In this document: positions 1 to 12,700 of the stretch, one piece after another
Position numbering within the stretch: position 1 is the first letter of the stretch
Layout of the letters: every line of letters starts with the position of its first letter
DNA from: Acanthosoma haemorrhoidale
Taxonomy: Eukaryota; Arthropoda; Insecta; Hemiptera; Acanthosomatidae
Reading direction: 5' to 3'
Length of the DNA: 64,000 nt
NCBI GenBank assembly: GCA_930367205.1
Contig: OV884011.1
Coordinates: forward strand, 125,259,910 to 125,323,909
The notes under the pieces: model-generated
What the model was told of the DNA's origin: nothing
Database searches by the model: none
Seen by the model: the letters and a program-made list of their open reading frames with translations, nothing else
Program-made: the position numbers and the translations under genes

Positions 1-573
1 GACCGGTATTGCTATTATGGACAATTACCTTCAATTTTTATTTCCAAAAATATGTATTGTATTGTTGTGAATGAGTAAATAATTGTGAACTTCACTTTAA
101 AAAAATGTTCCTGCATAATTCATCGCTTATCCTTTATTTAATAATGAGTCTTATCCACTTTTTCATTTCCGTTAAAAACCTACACCAGACTAAGATGTTA
201 AAAAAAGGTTAAGTGCAAAGGTGACAACCAAAGATATTTTTGCAGTAAACAAAATATATCGGCTTATCCAAGGTACAAAACCCATCCAAGGTGTGTTGTT
301 CTAAAATATAGCGGGCTATTTGTTTCAACGGTGGAAATACTATTTGAAATATTTTGGGGTACCACTTAAAAGGTGTTTTATTTTCATTTTTATTGATCTT
401 GTCCCAGTCGGGACCGCAGACAGCCAAATTCTGGTAATAACAGAATATTTCGAAGTAATAAAAAAATCTAGAGGGTATTTTCTTGTATGATACCCAACTA
501 TTTTTGGTATGCTTGTTTTATTTATTTGTATTTATTTATTTATACATCTGAGATGAATAAGTTAGGCTAATAC

Positions 574-755
574 CTTCAGTGAATTTGTTCCTAGGGGGAG
601 GTTTCGGAGGTGCATTTGCCAATGCACCATTTGATTTTGTTTGAGAATCCTCACTATCTGTTGGTGCGTGTTCTAAATTTTCAGCAACTGGTATCTGTTG
701 AGAGCAAAGTTCACTCCTGAAGCTTTGGGATCTTCCAATACACTTTTGAGTGTTC
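574..755 (-). CDS. INPP4: INPP4 exon 14 (last in window)
   Basis: Acceptor is TTTCAG before 755 and donor is GTATTA at 573. The exon completes the Arg codon begun in exon 13. It encodes a low-complexity acidic and polar linker ending in PPKPPPR, a possible SH3-binding patch, matching the variable linker before the catalytic half. Reading through the donor reaches a stop at about 538, so intron retention would give a truncated protein. Confidence 0.8.
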
Positions 756-3700
756 CTGAAATATTTACAAAAGAGATAAATAGAAAAAAACAGCAATATG
801 ATAAGAAAGAGGAGGATAAAAATTGATAATTGATGAGATGAAATGGCTGAACTTATTTTAAAGTGCAAGAGCAATTCCAGACAAAAAATAAGCATATATT
901 TTGTATAGTCCATTTCTGAGGATACCTAGGCTCAATGTTCCTGGATGTCTTAAGGGATTTATTCAGATAAGAATGGTTCCACTGTACCTCATGGACTAAA
1001 ATCAGTAACTACTTGAGAAAATAAGCAGCAAATGCGATATAAAAAGCATAAACAAAGTCTGTGAGGATTACTGTAGTGGATAAGCCCTAGCTGGGCCTCA
1101 GTTCCATCTATCATGTACATATGCCTTGTCTCTTCTCAAAACATGACATGGTATCAATTTATTTTATAATTTATTTTTCCCATAATTGAATAATAATATA
1201 TAAATTCACTTACACGAAAAGTTCTTTATTTAAAATAATGAAAAATACAGTTAAATAACGAAAGTTACCTTAACCTCACAGCAGGTGAACTACAGCGACC
1301 ACACAAGAACTTGACCTTGCTTACAAGGCACATGACCGAGGCCTCTATGTTCAGCTGGGTAAGATCCCACGGCTCAGGTTCCTCTGTAGGTCGATAGTAG
1401 TTGGCAGATGGTGAGCTGCACATTGCATGGGTGTCCAACCACAGGCCTGGATCTTTTTTCTTGTCTTCAACCTCACCATTTTCTTGGCTGTGCTCTTCTG
1501 TTTTTTTAATAGTTTGCTGAAAAGGTGTCAAATAATATAATTCCAAATATTGATAAAACATTTAATGGTTAATAGCCATAAGAAAATGTCTCGGTCAAGA
1601 CTCGAATCCAGGACCTCCAGAATATCCAATCAGGGGCTTTGTCAACTGAGGTACCCGCATGAGTGATGACCTTCCCAATGTGAATTCCCTTTGGTCAAAC
1701 TCTTGCAAAGACTGAGAAACAATGTACATGGTGAACAGAAGGCCAATGCCGAGTACATAATGTAGACTCTAATTCTAGTTACTGAGAGCTCAAGACCTAG
1801 TTTGCCTATGGTTTGGCATTATAATGAAATGCAAGTTATTTCACCATATAGCTACAGTTTATGACCAATTTATCATTAGAAAAAAGATTTTTTTTTTCAG
1901 CAATTCACAAATATTCCAAGAAATGATAGTTTTTGAAGTCAATAATAGAAACGATAGAGATTTAAGATATTTTCAATTTATTTTTAGAAAGGAGTGATCA
2001 GTGACCTCTGAGATACAACAAATTTATTATTTTCAGTCATAGTTTTAATTAAAATAAATTTGTGTATAAAATTAAATAGGCTTATGTAACAGGGCACCTG
2101 GCCAGGGATTAGTACCTCACATCAAATCCCAACCCTGTTGATATAATTTTTCTTAAAAGCTAACAATTATATGTATATAATTATTTTGCAGAAATTCAGA
2201 ATAGTGTTTTGGATATTTTCAATCAGTATTTAAAATTGATATAACAACTACTTTCCATACAGTAAAAAAATGTATTAAATTAATCTTTGATATAATCAAC
2301 AAGAGAAAATAATGAGGCCAAGATATTTGTATCTAATGGATTAAAAAAAAAACTAATAAAAAAAGGTGCTATAAATGTTATTACAACCCAGAATAACAAA
2401 AGATGGTACGGAGCTGTAAATACCTCAAGATTGTAGTTCTCATCAATGGGTGTAGACAATTCATCAGGAAAGGAGAGGAAAGCTTCCTGACTGGGACTGT
2501 CAGGGGATCCGGTGAACCTTAACTGCTGGGTAATTCTCTTGAAAGGAGAAGGAGCCCCTTCTGACCTGCTCACCTTGTGCTCCTCAACAAACTTGAGCGC
2601 CTCTTCAACTAGCCCAGGGTCCCACAGAGTGAGCAGTGTCCTCGTCTGTAAAATCAGAAGGAATGGTTATTTATTATTAAAATAATATATGTTTACCAAG
2701 CAAAAATACATCAACCCTATAATGGGTTGATTTATTTATCCGTGACTGATAGGAAAGTCGGATGAAGAATTTACTGTTTGTATAACAAAATCAAACGTAA
2801 AAAGTATTTGCAGAAATCACCTATGAAAAGCAAAACATATTTTCCCAAACATTGAATTAGGATTTTAAAGATGATAAACTCTCCTCTGATTTGGTGGTGA
2901 CAGTACAGTACAGTTAAGAAGTTTTAGGTATTGATCAGAAAATCCCTTACCTTTACCTGACAATAGATGGCTTAAATTCATGCCCAATGAACAATACCAG
3001 CAAATAGTAGACAAGGAATGGGTAGTGCTAGAAAAATTCTAAATCTTGCTGGCTGGGACTAGGTTGCACTGGAGTAGAACCTATAAATACCTTGAACAGA
3101 GGCTAGGATAGCAATCACACTTGGAACAGTCTTAAGGCACTGGTGAGACCAGGATGACTGATGGGAGCTTGTTGACGCCTTATGTTCTATGAGGAGTCAA
3201 AGGACATAACAATAAACAAAACTTATTATTAAGATTAATATTTTTATTTGAAGACTTAAATGCATTAAATTAATTGCCTTAGACAAATTCCACAAGTTAA
3301 GCTTAAAATGATTTCTCATTTCAATTGAAAGAACTATATTATGTTAACTTCAAGGTAATTTACAAAATCAGTACACTATTTATTACAAGCTAGCTCACCT
3401 TGGTGACCATGTCATCACAGATTGGAAGCATGCCAGTTGTTTTCTTCTCCTTTGCCAGCTTCATGAGAGATTTCATCCCATCTACAACTTCCCTCCTCAG
3501 TTGCTTGATGGCCTGGATGGCATCATGCGCTACAGATATTTTGTCCATCACAGGGTTCTCACTTTTGCTCTTTATAGGAGACTCCTTCACTTGCTGCAAC
3601 AGCCTACAAAAACTCCTGATCAAATACAGCCAATTAAGACACTTATTTATTTAAAAGACAAACAGGCAAAATATTGTCATCTATATGTTTATGGTTAATC

Positions 3701-6700
3701 ATACTTAATCAGTCCGCCATTTTTTGATTTGTGAGAATGCGCGGTGAATGCACCAACTGTTATGATATCATAGAAACCACATTTCTTCAACGTGTCATTT
3801 TGAACCCACATTCTCTGTAGGTGTAGGTTTATTGGAGCAAATTCCAAGCTTCTATCAAATTTTCTAGATGAAGCCTTAAAGAAACTACCTGCAAAATAAT
3901 TGAATAAGAATTTTTACTTGGTGTTTACTTGAAAGAATACTTGTTTTAAAATATTAAAGAATCAACATCCCCATTTATATATATATACCCATATTTATAG
4001 TACGGATCTGACTATTAACTGGGTTTAATCTTATTTTGAATGAACAAAATTGTACTGTTGTTATTAAATATATAAATATCATTTGAAAATTAACTGCCGA
4101 GGGAGTGTCAGGGTTCAATTTTTCAAATATTAACTAAATTATTGAGAATAAACTACTTGATTCATTTTCCAAAAAAGCTTCATTTAATTAACAGGTCAGT
4201 GAAAATAGAATTAACACATTTAGCGACACACATTTAGACAATAATGGGGGTTTCTAAGTCTATCCCTTAAGTGCTAGCAGGATGATGTGGAATTTTTTTT
4301 GGTGGTATGGGTATCTTAAACATCAATTTCCATTAACTTGTCATAGTTACATCAATATTCATTTCTTTTACTCTAAAAACAAAACGTATATGATGGTTCA
4401 GAAACAATCCAAGCAAGAATCACTGTTGAGCAGTGTATTCCGCAGACAGTATATCTTTCGTACGGTTACGATTTCGGTTGAGCAGTATAACAAGTCTTAT
4501 TATTCTGTACCTTTTTACCCATATAATATGAGTGAAATTATTAATGAGTATATTGCTGACCCTCAATCGGATTATTTGATACATTCACAAGATTCTGATA
4601 TAGTAGTCGAGGAGAGTGATATTGATGTGGGTCCAAGGAGAAGATCAAGAACTGTTCCATTACAGTATTCGAGTGATTCCAATGATTCCAGTGATTGTGA
4701 AATGTCCACAGGCTTGCATAGTTACAGTGAATTATGGTCAGATGTTGATAAAATTCCTAACATACCAGATTTTACTGTAAACCCAGTCCAAAGATTTTTC
4801 CTACTGATAAGAAAAGCGTAAGAGAAGTCGTTGAATTGTTTATTGGCAATGATTTGATTCAATTAGTGGTAAATGAATCCAACATCTATTATCAGCAAAA
4901 TAAGGACAAAATGAGTGAGGGAAAGAAAATGCCTAAGTGGAATGATATTACTCCAGCCGATGAAAAAATTTCTTGGCATGATTATAATGATGGGCCAGGT
5001 AAAGAAAGATGTAAAAGATGACTACTGGTCCTCACAGTTTTATACAAAAACACCATCATTCTCCACTATAATGCTACCTAATAGATTTTGCCAGATTTGG
5101 AACACGTGGAATTTTTCGAACAATCTAACAATAACCGGTTCTAATAAGCTCGAGAAGATTCAGCCCATACTCAGCTATTTATAAAATAAATTTATAATTA
5201 TAAATTAAAAATTTCAATTTGGTTTCTATTTTTCATTTCTGTTAAATTGTTTATGACAAATATGTAATCAAAATGTACTATTTTACTAAATGTATAATAT
5301 TAAAATTTGTTTCTACCTACTCTGATTCATTGATCATAATCAGAAACAAGCGAATGAGGGCGGCGGGCTTTAAGTGGCCGATACATTGCTGGCGCTCAAT
5401 GTGTTAATTAACCAAAAAAATTAATACTTTTAATAAATAAATAGATAGGTTTAAACCTATTTAAGATTAAGGTTCTGAACTGAGTCTTGACAGAAGCTAT
5501 AATAAAATAAAGTGTTGTGATATTAGATATTGTGGAGTTTGTATATAAATATTTAATCCAATCTTGAATCAAGAAGGCAAACAAAAACAATTGAGAGTGG
5601 AGGAAAAAACAAAAGGTAGTATAGTATTGTTGTATGTTATGAGGAGAACACAGCATTACTCACTCTAGTTTTGGGATCAGCCCGTGATACATGTTAGCTG
5701 TAAATTGTGTGTCAGAAAAACTTTAAAATTTCTTTTAGTTAGTGGTATTGGACTTAGCAGAACCAAGAAGAGCCATTGCAAGAAAAGAAAAAGAACTGAT
5801 TTGGTTTGAAAATAATTGATGAGGATAAAAGAAGAAGAAGAAGCAAAATTAAAACAAGTATTTATATATAATTAATATAAGTTTTTTTTGTAATTAAATA
5901 TAACCTTTTTGCCAGAATTATTTTTGTTAATAGAACCTAATAATAAAAAAAAAAAATAATTTAATTAAAGAATAAAAAATAAAATTATGATATCTTTCAA
6001 ATTTAAGTTTAATTTTTGTTCATACACTTCACATATTTATGTTTAGTAACTTATGTCTTAATCAACACCTAATTGTGTCGTGTAATCCAGAGTGTTGTAG
6101 AGCAGTGGTTCTCTACCTTTCTTGACCCATTGCCCTCAGGTACTCTGTTGCCAGCTACGACCCCCCTCTACAGTAATTCTATCCAACTAATAATCATGCA
6201 TATTGATTTTCAGGAATGATTAATTTAAAGATTGATTTCAGGAAAAAAAATTAAACCTAAGACAAAAATTAAATTCAACAACACAGTAAAATTCATCACC
6301 ATCGTGTCATTCAAAAAATCTTATTCATAACTGTATTATTTAAATTCAGACGGGAACTGAAATAAGTAAGTAGGAAGGCAGTTTGAAAATGACTTCTGCA
6401 AAAAATCAAAATGAACTATGCTCAAAACCAGAAAGTTTCCTGAGTAATGGTTAACTTGAGCTTAATTCATCGGCCCTCTCAAATTATTGCCCACCTGGAA
6501 AAACACCCCCTCCCCTACACTTTGAGAGAACATTATTGCTTCTGTGGAGAGTGTAATATATATCTAGTATTTCTATTGATTGCATCATTTTTACAGCTGC
6601 TGCTGTGAAACACACAAGTAAAAGAGTGCTGTTCTGTACCTGTTTTAACGTAAAGCCTCTTTTGTTTGGGATTGACAATTTAAATATAATGTAGACAGCA

Positions 6701-9700
6701 AAACTTAAATAATACTTAGAAAGCAAATTTTTTTCTTAAGTGCTAAATAACAATAACTTGCCTTTATGTGCTTGAAGGTTTTCTTTGGCTTGGGAATACA
6801 GATGAAGGAGATGGAGGTGCCTGTCAAGAAGCTCTACTTGAAGGGAATGCCAGGGCTCCACCAGCTCTCCCATCCCCGACACTTCTTGCAGGAGCTCCTT
6901 CTCCTCATTAATCCACAGTCCTCTGTCGGCAGTAAATTAGGATTAAGAATTTTATAGTCAAATTTGATTTATTTTTAATGCAAGCATTCTAAAAAATAAA
7001 ATCTGTTAAGAATTAATGTAATAAGATGCAATTAATGATCCATTGTGTGTTATCCAGAATATCGGTTATTTGGAACATTCCCATTAACAGAATTAAAAGA
7101 GGATCGACAAATCAGTGGAAACCTTGACCAGACCATCTCACCGGATTGGCCCAAGCCAACAGGACTCAACCAAGCCCCTGATTGGTACACACCGATCGGG
7201 TATAGGCTATATAAACCCAGACATTCAATAGCTTGGCACGTTAACACCCATTACACACATACCTCTTTACCCACTGGACAGCCAGCAAGAACATATAATA
7301 AAACATATCTCTTTCTTGACCACCAGATTTAGGCCACTCATCCTATTGGTGACAGCACAATACAATTTTTAATTCAGTATAATAGTTGATTGGTAAGATC
7401 ATTTTGTTTTACAAAGTATAAGTGCAATGTACAAAAACATTGGTCTAAGAGAAAAATAAAACTATTGGCAGTTAATTTAAATTATAAAAACAATTACCAT
7501 TGTGAAGCTTTAGAGTCTAAACAATACTTATGAATTTTCATTGACATTAATATTTAAAAAAAAAAATGCTTACAGAAGCTGCTGGGGAAGCTGGAAGCAT
7601 ACCATACTCTCAGCCATAACCTCATGGACGCTGATGTCGCCCCCGAGCCCTGAATGAAACCTGTATGTCTGTATGCTTGCGTTTCCAAATATGTGCTTGA
7701 ATGCACCCTGCCTAGGTAGCTTCAACTTACAGCCAAGTCGTGGGGGAAGTGATTGAGATCTTCGATGGCAGTATACCTGTAAAATATATTATTAATCATT
7801 TATCTAATTATTTTTACATAAATACATTGATCTAGTCAAAACTAAACATTATTTGTGCAAAAAATCTTACATAATTAAAAATATTTACTTTTTTTCTGAA
7901 CCTTAATTGTTACATTTAATTTAATTTTCTATTAATTTTAGTAAGATAACATATAAACAAACCGAAGCGTCATGATGAGTTACAGTTCTGAGCGGTGTGC
8001 TCTCGGTGCTGGCATTGTTGTCTTCTCTTTCGAGGGACCACACGTGGATACTGAGGAAGCCAACAGTGGCATTGTTGTTACCTTTTAATGGTATTCTAAG
8101 CCTATCGGTCTCCTGAAGGGAAGATAACGTCACACATGAACTACCTGAAATAGTATAAATAAAATTTCCATTAATGTGAAAAAAGTTTTTTGATATAGAT
8201 GATAAGGCAGATAAACTTTCAGTAGTTAACTATGAAAGTTAATATTTACTGTAGAGGATAAATCTATGTGATTGTTTATCTACTTTTGTATGATCATTTA
8301 AACTGATTAGAGAAACAGAAATATTTTCTTCCTACATTGGTAATAACCTCCCACATGCATAATTTTGACTATAGTGTTTTCAAAAACATATACGATTGTG
8401 AATGGGAGAACCGCTGTTCCCTAATCTGGTAAATTTAATGTTATGATTCTTGTCTGAAACTCCAATCAAGACAAGAGCTTGGGATGTACATTTAATATAA
8501 GCACCACATAAATAAATTTCAGTTCTTCTTTCTTTACCATTGGCTGTTACGTAACGTAGGATGAGGCAAAAGATGATCTGACAAGATAGAATGAAGTGCC
8601 AATGGAGATGTTTGGGGAGGCCATGAAGAATAAGGCAGTATTATGAAAGGGGGGTTGGAGTAGAACCTGCAAATCCAAAGAAGAATTAGAAGATCTAGAA
8701 AGATTTGCCTCAGTCCTGGAAGAGATGGCATATTTAGGAAAGAACTGGCTAACGCTGAGGGAGATGTCATAAGTGTGAGTGTGTGTGAGAGAGAGAGAGA
8801 GAGAGGGGGGGGGGTAATAATTTATTGTGGCCTGATGGACTATACAGCACTAGGGATTAAGGATCCACTGTTGCAGATAGTTGTACTTTACTTTATCAGA
8901 GATCACTCCGAGTGGTGATCAGAAATTTGCACCCGACCACACCAGCTGACGAAATAGAAGAAGAACTCTCAGCTCTCGGGTACAAGGTTCGCCAAATAAC
9001 AAACGTGTTGCGCGAGGATAGGCAACAGGATAAAACAATAAAAACGGCATTGCCACTGTTCTTTGTTGATCTCGAGAGGACACCTGGAGTTGAGAAGATA
9101 TACGACCTAACAAACCTGTACTACACTAGGGTACAGGTTGAAAAACCGTATCCCAATCGCGATATCGTCCAGTGCCATAACTGTCAGGCGTATGGGCATA
9201 CAAAATCTTACTGCCACCACCCTCCCAGGTGTGTTAAGTGCAGTGGGCAGCACAAAACCGAATTGTGCAAAAAGCCCCTTAAATCACCTGCAGTATGCGT
9301 GCTTTGCCAGCAAGGACATCCAGCCAACTACAAGGGCTGCGAGGCATACAGAACGCTGAAGTCCAGGACAGAACAACGTCGACAGCCAGAAGAGAAAAAA
9401 CTTGCAGCAAGAAGCGGCCCAGCCAGAAATTTGAGGCCTTTTGTCTCTTTTGCCGATGCCGTTCGGAACAGAGAGCAGTCACAGGCATTGCCCACTTCTC
9501 CTCCGCAAGTATCTCTTCCCCAGCATTCCGCTCATCCCGCCAACCAGCAAACCCAATCCCATCCCCAACCACACATCTCGCATATTCCTTCACCTCCAAG
9601 CTCTTCAGATCTCACTAGCCTATTAACATCATTCCTTACAGAATTCAGAACCCTAATTACCCCTCTCATTTCCCTTCTTACAAATCTTGTCTCCTACCTT

Positions 9701-12700
9701 ATCCCCGTTAAACAAAATCCATAAGTGGATCCTTCCGACTCCTTATCCATTCTCCTTTGGAATGCGAATGGTGTTCGCACCCACACTAACGAACTGACAG
9801 CACTACTCCACGACAAAAACATCGACGTAGCTCTCATTACTGAAACAAGACTAACGAGTAAACGACCATTTACTGTTCGACAGTACAAGACTTATCGAAC
9901 TGATCACCCAGATGGAACAGCTCATGCAGGTACCGCTGTCATTGTCCATAACTCCATATCCCACCACATAGTTCCTCTGGTGGCACATGATTTCCTTCAA
10001 TCCACTGCAGTGTCAATCACCACCTTCACTTTTCCCCTTACACTAGCATCAGTGTACTGCCCTCCCAATAAATCCATTTCCGACTCCCAATTCATCTCCT
10101 TTCTAGACTCCATAGGAGATCGTTTCCTTGTGGGTGGGGACTTTAATGCGAAGCACCAACACTGGGGGTCAAGATCCACTAATACACGGGGACGTGCTTT
10201 GCTGTCTGCACTCACACGGAAACATTGTTCCACTATCACTCCTGACACAGCCACCTATTGGCCATCTGATCTCAACCGAAATCCTGATCTCCTTGACTTC
10301 TTTTTTTACAATAATTTAGGAACACTTAACTATTCACTCACGCGCCTCGATGACCTCTCCTCTGATCATAGTCCTTTATTATTAACCATTTCCCTAAGAC
10401 CAATTCACAAACTGCCTCCTCCTTCATTTATTAGGGGCCCAGTTGACTGGGACCACTTCCGCCAGCTTCTTACGGAGTCCGTAAACCTCAAATTGTCCCT
10501 GAAAACATCCCAAGACCTAGACGATGCAGTGCATTCTTTCACTACTCTGGTCCAGAGGTCGGCTTGGGAGGCATCGTCACCCCATCGTCACCCAAAAATC
10601 CATAATCATAATCGTTTACCTCAGCATCTCAAAGACCTAATCCAATCCAAACGCCGCTCCAGAACAGTGTGGCAAAGATCCCGACATCCTGCTGATCGCC
10701 GCTCGTACAATCAGTACTGCCGATTGGTAAAGCGGCGATTGGCATCCTTCCGTTCCGATTCTTTCAATTCCTACCTCTCCTCTCTGTCTACCAGGGATAA
10801 CTCGTTGTGGAATGTAACCAAAAAAATCCTAAAGTATCAACCTGTTTCACATCCACTCCGTCGTGATGATGGGTCCTGGGCGGCTTCGGATGGGGATAGG
10901 TCGGAGGAATTTGCTCTGCATCTTACCCATACTTTCACACCTCACCTTTCTCATCAAAGCCATACTCACAGCACAACTGTGGAAGATTTCCTCACTTCAC
11001 CTATTCCTCTCTCTCTTCCACCAAAAGCCGTTAATCCCTCTGAGGTCAAATACCTTCTGAAAAACTTACCTTACCGAAAATCCCCTGGATATGATCTCCT
11101 TACTCCTCAAATTCTCAAACAGCTTCCTCCTAAAGCCATAATCTTTTTAACCTATATATACAATTGCATTATCCGAACGACGCACTTTCCTCTCCTCTGG
11201 AAACATTCCATTATTGTCCTATTCGCCAAACCCGGTAAACCACCCAATGAAGCCTCATCTTACCGTCCAATTAGCCTACTCCCTATCCTCTCAAAAATAT
11301 TTGAGAAACTCCTACTAAAACGTCTACTTCCAATTGTTGAATCCAAAAACCTTTTTCCCACACACCAGTTTGGTTTCCGCCAACGACATTCCACTGCTCA
11401 ACAAGGCCTTCGCGTTGTTGATCACATCTCCTCAGCCCTTGAAACCAAACAGTATTGCACTGCTGCCTTTCTCGATATAGCTCAAGCTTTTGACAGGGTT
11501 TGGCACGCAGGTTTGCTCTACAAGCTCAAAAGATATTTACCACAGACCCTTTTCCTAATCCTACAGTCCTACCTTTCAAACCGCTTCTTCCAAGTCCGCT
11601 GTGGTTTAGAATACTCTAACTACTATCCCATAAGTGCAGGAGTTCCACAGGGCAGTGTCCTGGGCCCCATCCTCTATAACCTATACACCGCTGATGTCCC
11701 CTCTACTCCCAATACCTTCTTGGCCACATTTGCAGATGACACTGCAGTCTTGTCATCCCACCCAGACCCCGACATAGCATCCCATAACCTTCAAAAACAC
11801 CTTGACGAGATCGAGTATTGGTGCAATCAATGGCGGATCAAAGTTAATGAAGCAAAATGCTCCCACATTACCTTCACCCTTTGTCGCAAGTCTTGTCCAC
11901 TAGTTTATTTTAATTCTATTCCTCTTCCTGTATCCGAGACAGTACGGTACTTAGGCTTCCATCTTGACAAACGACTGACCTGGAACCCACATACGAGACT
12001 AAAAAGACAAGAACTAAACAGACGCTTTGGACAACTGTACAGACTACTTCAAAGGACATCCCATCTCTCAATAGAAAATAAACTACTAATCTACAAAGTT
12101 ATACTTAAACCAATCTGGACATACGGAATAGAGCTATGGGGGACAGCAAAAAAGTCGAACATCAAGCGTATCCAATCCTTTCAATCAAAAGTCCTGAGAA
12201 CAATAGTAAATGCCCCTTATTATGTCAGCAACAAAACCCTTCATAACGACCTTAACATACCCTACATTCTAGAACTCATCCCTTCCAAGTTTATGAAATT
12301 CCACAGTAGCCTTTCCAACCACCCTAATCCTGTAGCACAGTCATTGCACTGCGCCACTCATCCCTATAATCCTCCTTGGAGACTGAAACGGCAGTGGCCT
12401 CGTGACCTGCTATAAACGCGTGACAGTGGGAGTCCTGGCAATGGCCAGTTTCTCCAATCATGTCCTGAGCGTCTGTGGCTCTCGCGCTCTTGGTCAGCCT
12501 CCACTGGCTAGTATCCGGTGACGCGGCTGACGGAGGAGCGTGGGGGACTTCCCAAGACTCCGCTTTCTCTTCGCGGTGGATTTGGGGGGTCTCTGGGCTG
12601 TCTGTAAATATTGTATGAATGAGCGAGTGAATGATGAACTGTAAATATTGTATGAATGAGAGCATTTATCTTAATTACTTATTGCCTTATAAAAGGCAGA

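Noticed and set aside
760..913. Hydrophobic N-terminus of the ORF at 536-913 as a signal or membrane anchor
   Set aside because: It lies in the intron upstream of the exon 14 acceptor.
2280..2420. Hydrophobic C-terminus (LLFWVVITFIAPF) as a membrane segment
   Set aside because: It is intron read-through beyond the exon 12 donor at 2424.
3400..3698. Plus-strand ORFs over exon 11
   Set aside because: Antisense shadows of the INPP4 exon.
9279..9626. Several overlapping ORFs on both strands
   Set aside because: Shadows of the LINE ORF1 coding sequence, caused by its composition.
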